Shown: one piece after another, positions 14,401 to 27,100 of the stretch
Layout: each line of letters begins with the position of its first letter
Position numbering within the stretch: the first letter of the stretch is position 1
Source: Malurus cyaneus samueli
Lineage: Eukaryota; Chordata; Aves; Passeriformes; Maluridae
Direction of reading: 5' to 3'
Assembly: GCA_009741485.1 (NCBI GenBank)
Contig: CM019216.1
Coordinates: forward strand, 45,826,863-45,890,862
Length of the DNA: 64,000 nt
Program-made: the position numbers and the translations under genes
Notes under the pieces: generated by a model
Database searches by the model: none
What the model was told of the DNA's origin: nothing
The model's input: the letters and a program-made list of their open reading frames with translations, nothing else

Positions 14401-15969
14401 GAAGAGCTGCAGTAAATCACTCTGATTCTTAAATGTCTTTAGTATTAAAGGGTTGTTATTTCTCCAAAGGATCTAGGACATCCAAAGCCACTGAAAATGT
14501 GAGAGATATTTATTACCAAGGAGACTTAGACTCAAGAGCTGCCTGCACCAGCATCCATACAGCTGTCATGTCCTTCCACTGGGAAGAGCTGCATGGTAAA
14601 TGGTTCTGCTCTGCCTTGGCCCAGGGGTAAGGTTCCTTCAGCTGAGGAATTGCTCTTCTTGCTGGTTTGGACAGAAGGCAAAGGGAAATCCCTTTGTCTG
14701 AAGGACAGGCTGCATCTGAACTAGACCTGTGTTAATATTGACTCAGCCTTGTCCATTTATTGTCATTAAAAGGGTCCCATCCTGCCAGGGACATAGTGAC
14801 ACCTGTTGAGGGCATCTAAGGAAAGCAAACACACTTCTGAACACAACAAAAAATCATCTGCATTTGGCTTGTTTGCATTTAGTCCAAGCTCTGGGCATCT
14901 ATCAGAAAGTATTCTGAATATATAGTGCCCTGAAAGTTTCCCTAAATTTCACTGTTCTGCAGTGCTCATGTTCTTATGTACATCTCTTGTTTGCAAGGAT
15001 TGCCTTCACATTTCCTGAAGGAAAACTGCACTTTTCTATCTGAATGTGCAATTTTTTTTTTTTTTTGAAATATAAAATAAACTGGACTTACATAATCCCT
15101 GGCTCAAATATGTGACTGTACTGTTTTTGAAGCAGCAAAAATCAAAAACCTTGCTTTTTGGAAATTATTACAACAGTAGTCCTAAAGTAAAAAATTTGCA
15201 ATGGCTCTGCTTAAGAGTTTGTAGACACTGTTGTGAAATACTGTAATTTATTTTATTTTATATAAATACGTATGTTATTTGTTTGTGGTAGCACTGAAGC
15301 CACCTTTAAAGAGGCAAGCTTATAATAGAAATACGTTCAAAGTTTAAACCTGACACATTTGCCATGTTGTCTGAACAAAACAGTGTAAGACAAGATTTTG
15401 GCGAGGGATGTGGTGATGTCTTCAATAGGACTATATGATATTTATTTTCTTTCAGAATAAATTATAAATGTCACAGTTCTTCACAGCTGAAAAGATGGAA
15501 TTAATTAGTGTGTCACCTGAGAGAGCTTTCACCCTTTCTGGAAGGGAGTGAAGTGATTTGAAAGAGCACTGGAAAAGGCCCTCATCCTACTTGACCTTTC
15601 CAGAGATGCAGCAGACAGATCGATAGGGAAGTGACTGCAGTGAGCTGGCACCTTGCAGAGAGGGTGAACTTCAGAGATGCCAAAACAGCTTATAAATACA
15701 TGGATGTCGACTGCTTTCTTTTATGAAGATGCTCTCCCTTCTCTTTGGTTAAAGCTGAGGTAGCATCCAACCACTTTTGTGTCCCCTGACTTTATTTTTT
15801 TTGATTGTTTGCATCTTCATGAAAATCAAACCCTTCCTACTTCTAAAAGATTGGCGACGTGAATCTGTGATGGCTAATCAGGGGGGTGAATGACACGACA
15901 AAGTTGAAAATGGCTCTCTGAAGTAGAAGTTTAAAAGATAAATTGAATTTTTCTATTGTTGTTTTCCTC
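8491..15969. other. Intergenic flank, no gene recognised
   Basis: AT-rich unique-looking DNA with no credible exon. Small local repeats are present: a tandem tgctgcagg-type repeat at about 11768-11784 and a doubled agtacatcaa at about 14087-14106. A/C-rich low-complexity sequence lies near 8970-9040. The segment 11700-12070 is GC-richer and open in three minus-strand frames, which overlap one another and look like nothing I know. Confidence 0.6.
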
Positions 15970-15996
15970 ATCTTTTTTTTTCTCTTTTTTTTCTTT

Positions 15997-16028
<32 letters not shown>

Positions 16029-16038
16029 TCTTTTTTCT
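15970..16038. repeat. Polypyrimidine (T/C) tract of about 70 nt
   Basis: Nearly pure T with scattered single C over about 70 bases. A homopurine/homopyrimidine tract of this length is low-complexity DNA that can adopt triplex structure in principle. I see no adjacent gene that would make it a splice-site tract. Confidence 0.85.
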
Positions 16039-19000
16039 CAAATCAAAGCTAAGTAGCACTGTCGCTGTTGGCCAGACAGCTGACACAAATTAACAGACAC
16101 AAAGACACACATATACACACAACAAAAAGTAACCACTTTATTCTGGGACAGGCCTCTTTTGTCCACTTTAGTAACTAGTGCATACATTTGTGTCAAACAT
16201 ATATTGGTCAGTGAGGCTGTCACTTTCTACTCAACAGCATAGGTTTGCAAAAGCTACAGTATTAGTAATGTTTATAATTGTAAGCCACCTGCATTATCAA
16301 TTCTACATTCCAATCTCTTTTTCTCAAGACAGCCAAGGACGTGGCGTTTTATTCCCATGCAAGCTGTTAACACTCCCTACATAGCACCACTGTAAAAAGT
16401 CCAAATATCCTCACTGGTGTTGGTAAGAATCAGTGATGACTACAAGCCCATTCACACTCTGCTGCAAGGTTTGTGTTCTCTATACGATATTGATGCAGTG
16501 GTTTGTTCCTGGGATCGTTGGACAGCTGTTTCCTTGTGGGCAGAGAAGTGTGGAAGAGTGTGAAAAGGGGAAATCATTGTGTGTTAAAGTGTGCTTGCCA
16601 GATTCTTGGCTTGAGCATGAGTTCCACCAAATCAGCCCTCTCTCCCAGGCATTTGCCTTTCAATGTCTAAGCCCAGTTGCGAGGAGCGATGCAAAATAGC
16701 AAATAACTTGTGGGTTGAGAATGTGCCACCTGAGATGCTGCTCCTGAATGCCTTTTGATGAGCTTTCATTTAGTGAGGTTTTTCAAATATTTAGTAACAG
16801 GTATCAGGGAATCCTATTTTCAGAGCTTGCCCTGCCTTCTTCACTTGTTTCCCAATAAGCACATTTATATATTTAATGTTTTGTTTTAATCTTTTTCTTG
16901 TATCAGTAGGCTCAGAACAGCTAATTTACCAAGGAAAGAAAAAAACCACCAAGAGAAGGAAAGCAAAATTAAGTAATTACATTGATGATAGCAGACAAAA
17001 CATGTATTTCTCCTAATCACTCCAAAAGGAGAGATGAGTACCAGAAATGAGTGAATAAGAAACCTTTGCAATGTGACCACCTTTCTAAAATTTAGTCTTC
17101 CAGCAGCTCAGAAGTGTGTGTCTGTGGCACTGCTCTGCATTGCTCTGCATGTGAATGGCAGAGAAATGAGTAAACAGGAATCATTAATTGTGCCTATACC
17201 AGCAATAGCTGAACAGCTGAGAGAAGGTTCTTGGCCAGGCACAGGAAGTAGGACACAGTGATTGTGAAGATGATGAAGATCAGATTTATAGATAATACAG
17301 CATTCAAATATTGCCAGTGGGGTATCTAAATAAGAACTCTGTTGTCTGTTGCAATGGATTTTAATAGAATCCATTCTTGGTCCCTCTGTTGAGTCACAAA
17401 CTGCAGTGAGACACCCTTGCTTCCTCAGCTTTCCAGAGCAGTCTCAGCGTGGCTCAGTCCAGTTAAGGTGAGATTTGTTCAGCAGTCTGTGACTAAAGGG
17501 CTATAATACAATCAGGTTCAGCTAGAAATGCAGTGCTTGGCTGCAATCTTTTGCTGTAGACGTGGCTCTGAACGAGCTGCTATCATAGAGAATAGGCTCT
17601 GGCATTATTTTGCTTTCTGTTTAGAAGGAGCCACCAACTCTGGGCAGAGCACTCCGAGAAAACAGGAGACAAGCTGAAGCTGACTGAAATGAGAAAATCT
17701 TTCAGTTGTTTCCTAATGTGTATAGTGACGAGGTCCCTTGCAAGGTGATGTTCGAAGCTTTGGTCTTTGCTTTGAGGATTTTCTGTATTGAAATGAAACA
17801 ATTATTGGAGAAGGTGAAGAGAATCAATCCTTTTTCCTAATAGGCTGTAACTGTAGCTTGCAGTCAACGTAGAGTTGCAGTCTTTTATGCTCTTCTTCTG
17901 GCTCATTTAATCTTGATTTCCACTTATTTTACGCTGAGTGACTTGACCAGGAATAATGGACTGAGTCTTTACTTACAGACATCCTCCTACACTGGTGATT
18001 AGGGCACTTGTGTGAAACAAGGATTTATAATTTATTCATATTTGTGCATCCAACTCTGACAAATTGCCTCAAGGGGTGAGGGGAAGGATGAGGCTGAAAT
18101 TACTGGATTTTTAGGCCATGATTACATTGATCACTTTAATAGCTGGCATTCTATGATTCTGTTTAGGACAGAAAGCTGGAAACAGGATGTCTGCAGAAAG
18201 ACCTATGAGTTATTTGTATAAGCAAGTCTAATGTGAATACCATTGGTTATGGCAAATCCCACTTCTGGTGCTGCAGTGGCAGTTTTATCTATTGAGAAAT
18301 GATGGTTAATGGCCACTGCCTTTCCAGGCATCAGATACTCCAAGCAAACAGTTCTTAGAATCTCTTGGGCACCAAAGGAGAAGGTTTCCCTGCTTGCTCC
18401 ATCTGTGTAAACTCCTTGAGCATTGCACGTACAAAACTATGGCGCTGTGTTGCTGTGATTTTTCATCTCTCCTATCTTCTAAATAATCACCTTAGCTTTG
18501 AAACCTGCCAAAAGAGGTTTTGTGGGTGCTGCTGCCTAGGAGCTCGTTCAACTAATTCAGTGTTGTGCTTTGTGTTGTGCTCTTGCCCTCTTCCGAGGGT
18601 GAGGAGGGCAGTGCTGAATGACTTTAATCTTGAATTCCTCTCTCTTTAAAAAATAAGAAGAAAGACGAAAATATTTCTTAGAATTTGTGCTTTTCTTATA
18701 AGTCTTTCTCTTTGACTAGAACATATCTATTTTCTGAAACACTGTTTGTTACAATTTCTTTTGCATTGAAACGGAGTCTTTCAGTTTTAATCATTAAAGG
18801 AGTTAAACTTGCCCCTGCTGTTCTGTCAGTGAAGGAGGTAATCTTCAGGGATCTGTGGAATTTCTGCAGAAACCAGAGAGGTTATTAATGCCCCTAAAGT
18901 CCAAGTCATAACCCAAAAGGGATCTTGGCAGAGAAGAGCATTTGGTCTTCAGTGTGAAGACTGTTAATTTACTGCGTGGATGTTGCATAAGTACCTGAAA

Positions 19001-19892
19001 ATTCATGTTATGGAGGTTCTAGCCTTAATCAGGCAAAATGGGAAATAACCTGAATTGCTCTTTTAAATGTGGAACAGCTTGAAATTCTGTTTAAAATATA
19101 GAGTGAAGAAGCAGTGATACTTTCTGATCTGCTGGAGAGGAAAATGTTTTATTTTCATTTTTCTGTTAGAACTTGACACATGGTCGGATAAAATGTTAAT
19201 AACTCCTCCAGGGTGGAATGTAACCTACCTAAAAGCCTAGAACTGCTGCATGGGTACTGTACAGGTCAGTCACTACGCCTCACATGGATTAATTTTTAAC
19301 AGGATCTTCTATGTGTGGTATTATAGCTTGGTTTTCTAGCGCACCTCAATTATTCTCCAGGAGTAAAAAAAAAAACCCCTCTTGGTAAACGATCAGATTT
19401 TTTTTGGTATCCTAGTAAGACTGGCTTAAATAATCCAGCACACCTGGGAGCTGCAGTTGCATTGATGACCTTCTGGCAATAAAAAAGAAGGGAATATTTG
19501 ACTTGGACCTAGGTTCCTGGGCCTTTTAGGTGATGCATGGTGGTTAAATGCTTAGGAAAGTGATTGTTGGGCAGCAGTGGAGTCGGAGAAGCAGGTGTCA
19601 AGAAATGCCCAAGACAAATAGGCACCTAACTAAGACAAATAAGTACAGAATATAACTCACAGTTACACACTCTTGGAAAGAAGGCTGGCTTGTCTCTCTC
19701 AGACCACAGCAAAAGCAAAACTGGATTCATTGCAGTGAACTGAGCGATGGTCAAGTCTTTACTCAGTGGTATAGAAAGCCTGCCAGAGGAATTTTCTAAA
19801 TGCTCTGACATTTCACACTAGATGTCTGCTCTGTCTTTGGGATTTATGGATTTGTATAAATAAAGCGACTCTTTCTTCCTCCCTGCTCCCCC

Positions 19893-19896
<4 letters not shown>
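16039..19896. other. Intergenic flank, no gene recognised
   Basis: Non-coding DNA without recognisable exons. Open frames on either strand stay below about 95 codons and conflict with each other. A direct duplication of tgctctgcat lies at about 17131-17151. Confidence 0.6.

Positions 19897-19925
<29 letters not shown>
19897..19925. repeat. 29-nt poly(T) tract
   Basis: A run of 29 T preceded by a C/T-rich stretch from about 19870. It is the first of three long T runs within 1.3 kb. Confidence 0.85.
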
Positions 19926-20738
19926 GTTACATGTTTTGGTTTTTTTTTTGTTATGCTAGACATGTCAGAAATGCTGGACAGAGGAATACCTGGCCACGTG
20001 ATTGCTTACAAATTGTTAACAAACCCATCAAAATGTTTAAATTTGGTGCACAGCATTTTTTTCAGGTTTATGTACCTTAAAATATCCAGTACTAAAACAG
20101 GTCCAGCAATCCAATAGGTGAGTGCAGATTAAGTATTCTTAATTTGTCTCTTAGAATAGAGATCTGTTTTTAAAAAGCTGTTCTACAAATCAATGTACTA
20201 ATAAAACTAGAAGAGTCTCCAAACTATCTTTGTGGATCTTGTGTGTTCATTAGCTGGACTTAAGCAGCCTGCAGTGCCACTTCCATTAGGTATTCCATAA
20301 CAAAGTAGGCAATGCTTGCTATGCAAAAGCAGTTTTCCCAGATAAATTATCAGGCTGAAGTGTGAGCACGCTTATTCTGACAATGAATTTAAATTATTGC
20401 CTCTAAAAATTGTGCATCTGTCCAAAGCCATAAAACATCTAATGTTTTTGTTTGTTGCTTTTTTTTGTTTGTTTTTTTTTCCCGCAAATGTTCATGGGCA
20501 AAATAAGTCACGTGTAAGTGTAGTATTACCTTCATCTATCTTGATTTGCTAATTTTTGCACTGTTCCACAAGACATCACAGATAGTTCTTTAGCTTCGTT
20601 TCAGCAGCAGAAAAGAAAAATGTTTAAGCCCTCTTTAGATATTTGACCTCCCTTAGGGGCTAGAAAGAAGGATAGGTTTGTGAATAAAGTGCTGGTCAGC
20701 TGTAGCCTTTCTGAGTTACTACAGGCAAATTAAATACC

Positions 20739-20765
20739 TTTTTTTTTTTTTTTTTTTTTTTTTTT
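20739..20765. repeat. 27-nt poly(T) tract
   Basis: An uninterrupted run of 27 T in otherwise ordinary AT-rich DNA. No retrocopy body or target-site duplication could be recognised next to it. Confidence 0.85.
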
Positions 20766-21088
20766 CTGTTGGGATTCTGTGATATTGTTACCTTTCTGTC
20801 TTTCCTGAGGAGGTTATAACTTGTTTGAGACAGACACCATCTGCTATAGGGTCCATACAAGACACATGGATGCCAACTTCTAGGCACCTAACAACAAACA
20901 AGCTTCTTTCTGCTGCTGTTCCTTTTCTGGTAAATTTATAACTGCTCAGGATTTAAGGGTTATTTAGGTAAAACCTTTTTGAACATATGATTATGGTATA
21001 GCCTGCTAGAATTTTGTTCCCTTTTTATGAAGAGTTGCTTTACCAAGCCAGAGGAACATAATTGTGAACTGTGGAAAAAATATGTGGG

Positions 21089-21098
<10 letters not shown>

Positions 21099-21119
<21 letters not shown>
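21099..21119. repeat. 21-nt poly(T) tract
   Basis: A run of 21 T preceded by a shorter T run interrupted by CTC. Same class as the runs at 19897 and 20739. Confidence 0.85.
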
Positions 21120-24100
21120 CTATTCTATATGGTATGGCCTTTGCCTCTAGAAAAAGTTATATATACTAGTAAAACTCCTTTCAGCTACCTGCACCCTGAG
21201 ATTAGTATGGAAATTGATAATCTATTCCTTTTTTATCTTCTTTCCTCTCTCTACTTAAGAAAGTTATAATTTTCCAGCCTACTCATGTAATTCAGAGTAA
21301 AGGAAATAGAAGTTTGCTATGACATCCTCAAACTTTTTTGTTGTAAACCTTTTTGAATGTAAACTTAGAAACAGAAATGATTAATGAACTGAAAATGATG
21401 GCATACCAGGGCACTCTCTATCTCTGGAAGTGCACTGAGTAGAACCTTCCTTCTAGTTTTGTATGAAATTGAAACCTTTTTTTCAGCCAAACTTTGGTGC
21501 CCCACAAATAATCTCTTAGAAGTTTGACAGTCTTAGAGAAAATCCAATTTCTTGGAGAACAGATGAAATAGGAAGGATTCGCTTTGCTTATAATTGAAGT
21601 CCCTTTCTACCACAGAAGACTGCACAATTTTTTTTGTTGCATTTTAAGTTCACGCTATTAGGTACCTAGATTTTATTTATTTTTCTGCTCTATTTCTCTT
21701 GCTTTTCCTCCTTCCAAAAACCCAGTCAGAGCTTCGTTCCAAACTATTCCTGTGAGAATTACTGACATGGTAGTGACATAGCTACCTTTGGGATGCTATG
21801 TTTGAATCAAAGATCTTTTAAGAAAAGAGCAGTGATGACTGTGAATTGTTGCCCAATTTACAACTACCCTAAATTTTCCTTTAGTCCTTCTGTTAGACGG
21901 TTCTGATCTCAGCTATGCCTTTCCACAGCTCTTTTACTGAAGCCTGTCTTTCTACACCAATTTCACTGCTAGTTTCATCAGAAACAAGAAGAAATCTTTA
22001 AGCCTATCAGCAGTTGTAATTTGCTTTTACCCATTCACATTCAGAGGTCCTTCTGGGGTTTCCTTAGGCTTAAGGGAAAATACCATTACTCTGCTCTGAT
22101 TCAGGTTTGCAGCGTGAAACTATCACTCCACTCACACACTGCACACATTGCATTTTAGAGCCATTGTCTTGATTACTAAGCTGCAATTGATTTACTAGAC
22201 AGAAAATTGAAAAATTATCTCTGGGCTTCTCTGTAGAATTACCTCTGATAGCAGGTGTATTAGACAGTGCCTTTGTGCTAACAGAGGGCTGTCAGGCTGT
22301 CCTTCCCCGCCAGCTAACTCTGACTGCTGCAAGAAAATTAAAGTCTGGCCTTAGAAGCCACAGCTGCTGATAGATTGCCTCCTAATGATGGCAAAATATG
22401 GGATGGCAGATTGGGAGGGATGGAGACACTCACCTTGCTATATTTAAGCAATTGGGGTGCTTGGTTGGCCCTTTAAATAATGGTGATTTAAGATTTCACA
22501 CCAAACTTGATGGGAAAGAGCAATGTCTATTTTATTTCAGCATCTGTGGGCTGCACACATGTCTCCTGTAGTGAACTGCTACTCATGTGCCTTTTTGTCC
22601 CCCTCATCAGGAGTAAGAGACACACCACAAACCCCAGACAGCAGCTTCAGAGCAGAGGAGGCAGTAGTTTTTCACACAATGTACGGTGAAGATGAAGTCG
22701 CCATTGCTACCGATGTTGAAGCTCAAAGTACAAATAATTTTGCACAGATGTGTGAATTTTTGTTCCCTTCTGTCAATATGTTCATGGAAGATGGAAGGCT
22801 GAGAACAGATTTTTGACCCACAGGGAGCAATGTACTCAACTGTCATGATCAACTCTGTGCACATTTATGAATAAGGATGAAATTGAACAAATAAATTGAG
22901 ACAAGGCAAAACAAGTTAGAACAGGCCACTGCAAATTCCACTAAGGAAGAGGCCATCTGGAATTTCAGGAGGAATTTTGGTGCTGAGAAAGATGGAAGAT
23001 GAATTGGAAAGAATTAGATAAAAAATATGATCGAGAAATAGCATTGAGATAGCAGTAGACAGAAAGATTGTGTTGAGAGCCAGAGCAGAAGGAGAATAAA
23101 GGAGAATAAAGTTATGATGCTGTCTTCATGCTGGTGGTGTACTTTGTGGTTTGATTTGGAAAACCAATATATTTGCAAGGAGAAAAACAGAAGTAACTGT
23201 TCTGTATCAGAGGGCTGGGAAAGTTTTTGTCTTCTAAGAGCTATTTTGAAGCTGCTGTTGAGCAACAGGAGGAGAAAAGCAATGTTTGCTTCTTTCTTAG
23301 GGTCAATGAATACAGGCTATTTTTATACAAGGCTGTTTTTTTCCTCTAGGAGAAAGGCTGTCATTGATGTAAGTGAAAATGTTGATTCCCTCCTGCAGAA
23401 AATTTTATGTACTAGCGGGAATGCAAGTGAACACATGAATTACTCACATCTCATGGGGCCTTCTAAGAACTGTGATTTTAAGGTCTCCAAGTGGAGTCAC
23501 ACCTATTACAGTTTTTACAAGGTGTCTTTAACATCACAAGCCCATGCATGGCTAGAATGTGTTTAGATCTCACCTTTACCAGTGTGTGGGGGTGGGTGTA
23601 GGTGTGCACACAGCTGTCCACTGCTTGGTACGGCCCTTGCAGCTTGTGATAAAGCCATGAGCACCCGCAAAAGTGACCTTCCTAAATGTAAGATGACAGT
23701 GGTTTTATCATTCTGCTTGGCATGGCTGGGAGCTGTCACTCTGAGAGGGGAATGTCTGCTTTTCTGTCCTTCCACTTCCCACCCAGACAGAGCTCAGCAG
23801 CTGCTAATGGGAGGCTGGCTTTAGCAATTGTGGAGTGACCCCTGGCCCGTTTATGAACTCTTCCTGCCCTGAGAAGGAGGGGCTGACACACTCCCTTGTG
23901 TTTTCCTTGAATTCCTTCCACAGTTTCTGCTTTTCTTGCCAGACACTCTGATACCGTGACTTATTTTTGCACTTACAGCCACTTTCTGCTGAGAGCCTAA
24001 TGAGTGCAAAAGGGCACTTATGACTCCAAACATTGCAAGGCGTAACAGTGCTGTGAGGGAGACAAAATAAAAATGAGCAGAAAAAGGAACATGCTGAAGG

Positions 24101-27100
24101 GCAAGCAGGATACTGCAAAGCCATCTAGAAATAACTGCATACCCTGGAATGACTTTGTCTCACCCTGAAGTTTTCACTGCCCCCCATCTTCCCTGCAGCT
24201 TGCAAAGCTCTGCCTAGGTGGCTCAAGTGTGCCTAAATTTAGGCTTTAAGGCATTGGGGCATTGCTAACACCATGTAAAATCATTTCCATGTAAACTTGC
24301 TGCTCTATGGTAGAACATTGTCAGTGCTTGACAACTTTTAAGAAACTGTCAGCTTTCTCTGGACTCCAGCTCATTGTGGTAGGTTACGGTTGGCATTTTT
24401 CCCTTTCTGTGGAAAAAGAACACAGAAGAGAAAGTTTTATTGGCATTTATCCATCTTTTCAGATTAATGATCTTTATGCACTCCTTTTGGAGCAGACAGA
24501 ATCCTTCAAAAGCAGCATTGGCAGTTCTTAAGGTAATGTGAGTTTAACAGACTGAGGATGCTATGGAGCTGTTTATATTCTGGTCAGGTCTCCCATGTCA
24601 TCAGCCACAGGGCTCCTTTTCTTGCTGTTACACAACTAGGCTGGAAAGGTGTGTATTTGACCTAGTTACTGTTGAGAGTTTATTAATCTGGTCTTTCTTG
24701 TCAAGGTTCTTGATTCCTTGATGAAACCTGCTTAAACAGGGAACAGGAAAAGTTATATGGCATTGAGCTGAAGCAATGGAGCCAGGAACTCTCTGGGCAG
24801 GAAGGTGGAAGTATCTTTACCATTCCTCTTGGTGAAGGTATTGCTCCATTCCTTTATAGTTTAGGGTCTGTGATGTTTTTCAGTTGTTTTTCTACATTAA
24901 GAGCTCCAACCTCCCTGACAAAGTGACAAACATGAAGTTGAAATGTTTCAAAAAGTCCAGGCTGGGAGAGGATACTTTGGACAAAATAGCCTATCTCCAA
25001 ATTTCACAGAAAATACCCTGGGCCTATCAGTGCCTGTCAGCGTGGCAGGGAAGATCCTGAGCCTCCCTTTACAGTGACAAGCCTTGCAAAGCAGGGCTCC
25101 TTGGGGACATTTTGGGACGTGCAAGGCAAAGCGCCTTTCTCCAGTTGTTTCAAACATGAGTCATACTGAAATAAACACACCCTGAAATACAGGAAACATA
25201 CGGATGTAACAATGCCTAACTTTATTTGTTTGAAAAGGCTACCACAGAGTAAATGTAGAGTAAATGTGGACTAATAAAGCAGACCTGGTGACCTTACAGA
25301 GCTAAACAAAATCACCAGAGCAGAATTGTTTGTGTACTTATGAGTGTGGGGTCAGCTTTGGGTTTTGCTCATTTTTTGACGTGCTGGGTGCAGCTGCAGG
25401 TACACACAACCTGCATCGAGGCTCTTTCTCTAAGACTTTTTACCACAGGCTTCCCAAAAGATCCTGTAACCACAGTGTTATGGATAGCACAGGATGCCCA
25501 GCAAGCCTTAATGTGCTTGAGAAGTGAAACAAGCTCCATCACGTTCTGATAGCTCATCAGCTGCTTGAACGATGCAGATTTTAGCCTTCCCAGATTGCCA
25601 GGTTGAAGAGAAGCGAGTATCACCCCAATATTAATTGCTGATGAGGACAGAGGGTGGCAGCACAGCCCTGTCAGAGCTCTCCCACGCTGGAGAAGCTGTG
25701 GCAGTGCTGAGTGGGTGTAAAACATTTCACACACAATTGCCTCTAATTATATGCACATTTGTTTTGTTTTGCTTCACAACAGGGCAAGAGAAACTTCTGT
25801 TTGCCTGGTGTGCTTTGGGATGGTTTAAGCTGCATGCTAGTGCTGGTTTAAGCTTATGCAAGGAAGTTTAGAGCCACGAGTTCTGTCTACAGTGTATGAG
25901 TGCAGGGAAATTCTTGCCTCAGAGATCACCCCCTAACCTTTCACTTATTAAATGCTCTAAGTGATGCTCTTGCTGATTTTCCTGACAGCAACTAACAGGC
26001 CTCTTCTTAAAGAAAGGACTGTAAGGAAGATAATCAAGAAACTGTGGTACTGATGCTATAACCAGGTCCAGCTTGGGGGCAGAGTTGGTACAAATCACAG
26101 CAGTGAGGAATGAATTACATGTGTACATGTGCTTTCAGGAGCCCTAAAATACTTGATTTTGTATTTTCTCTCATTGGAAAACTGAGATAACGAAGTGCCT
26201 AATGTGCTGCTACTAGACCAGGTTGGAATTTTATAGTGCTGAGTGCAGGGCTAAACTAACCCAAAACCTACCAGCCCTAAGCTTCCTAAAACCAGATCTG
26301 TGTACATCACTGGAAAACTGATTCAATCTTTATTCCTCTCCCACAATCCCAGTTATGTACAATGAAGGTGCTCAGCTGTTGATATAAATATACACCNATA
26401 TATATACAATGCTTTTGTAGAAAACATTCATCCTGAACCCTCTTTGTTCTTTGATGAAAACAAGTAGAATTACTGAAGGATCATTCAGAGTTCTTAGTGC
26501 TAATAAAAGGCTTCCTGGATGAGTGTCAAAAATTATCTTTTCTTAAAAGAAGTTAGCAGAGCATTGAAAGGAAGCCTTGCCCATTTCCTTCATTAACAGG
26601 AATAGTCTTTGTCTCACATGTTTTGAATGAGAGGTCAGTTTTCAAAAGGCAGACTAAAGTTTCTGGGGCATGCTGGTCAAAGCTCAAACACAAAAATTTC
26701 GTATTGTTGAAAATTGGTGGTGTGATTATGGTGTTTTTAGTGCTTATTTTGTGCTTATTTGTACTGTTACGAGTTGGTGAAGTGCTGTGAACCTGTGTAA
26801 TGTTGCAGCCTGAAATCCCTGTAAATCTGAGATAACAAACCTAACTACCAAATGATGGTTACTGGAACTCTATGAAAGCAAAATATAATTTATTTATGAC
26901 CTGTGCTATACTAAGAGCTTCTTTGAAAATGAAGAAGTATACAGACAGACACTGGGCCACTTTTACAAATGCCTTTGTCCTCATTCATTTTGTTTAGCCC
27001 TTCAACAGTTCCCTTAGATGAGATATTATGTCTTGCTTTTACATCTGTTGGCTTACTTAATCTTGTCTTGCTGGGCTCTTTTGGCTAATCAGGAAATGCA

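Noticed and set aside
23114..23566. 150-codon plus-strand open frame
   Set aside because: No recognisable domain, no supporting neighbouring exons, and a length within chance expectation for 64 kb read in six frames.
26380..26410. AT-alternating sequence around the N at 26397 as a microsatellite
   Set aside because: Too short and irregular to call as a repeat, and the N prevents counting units.
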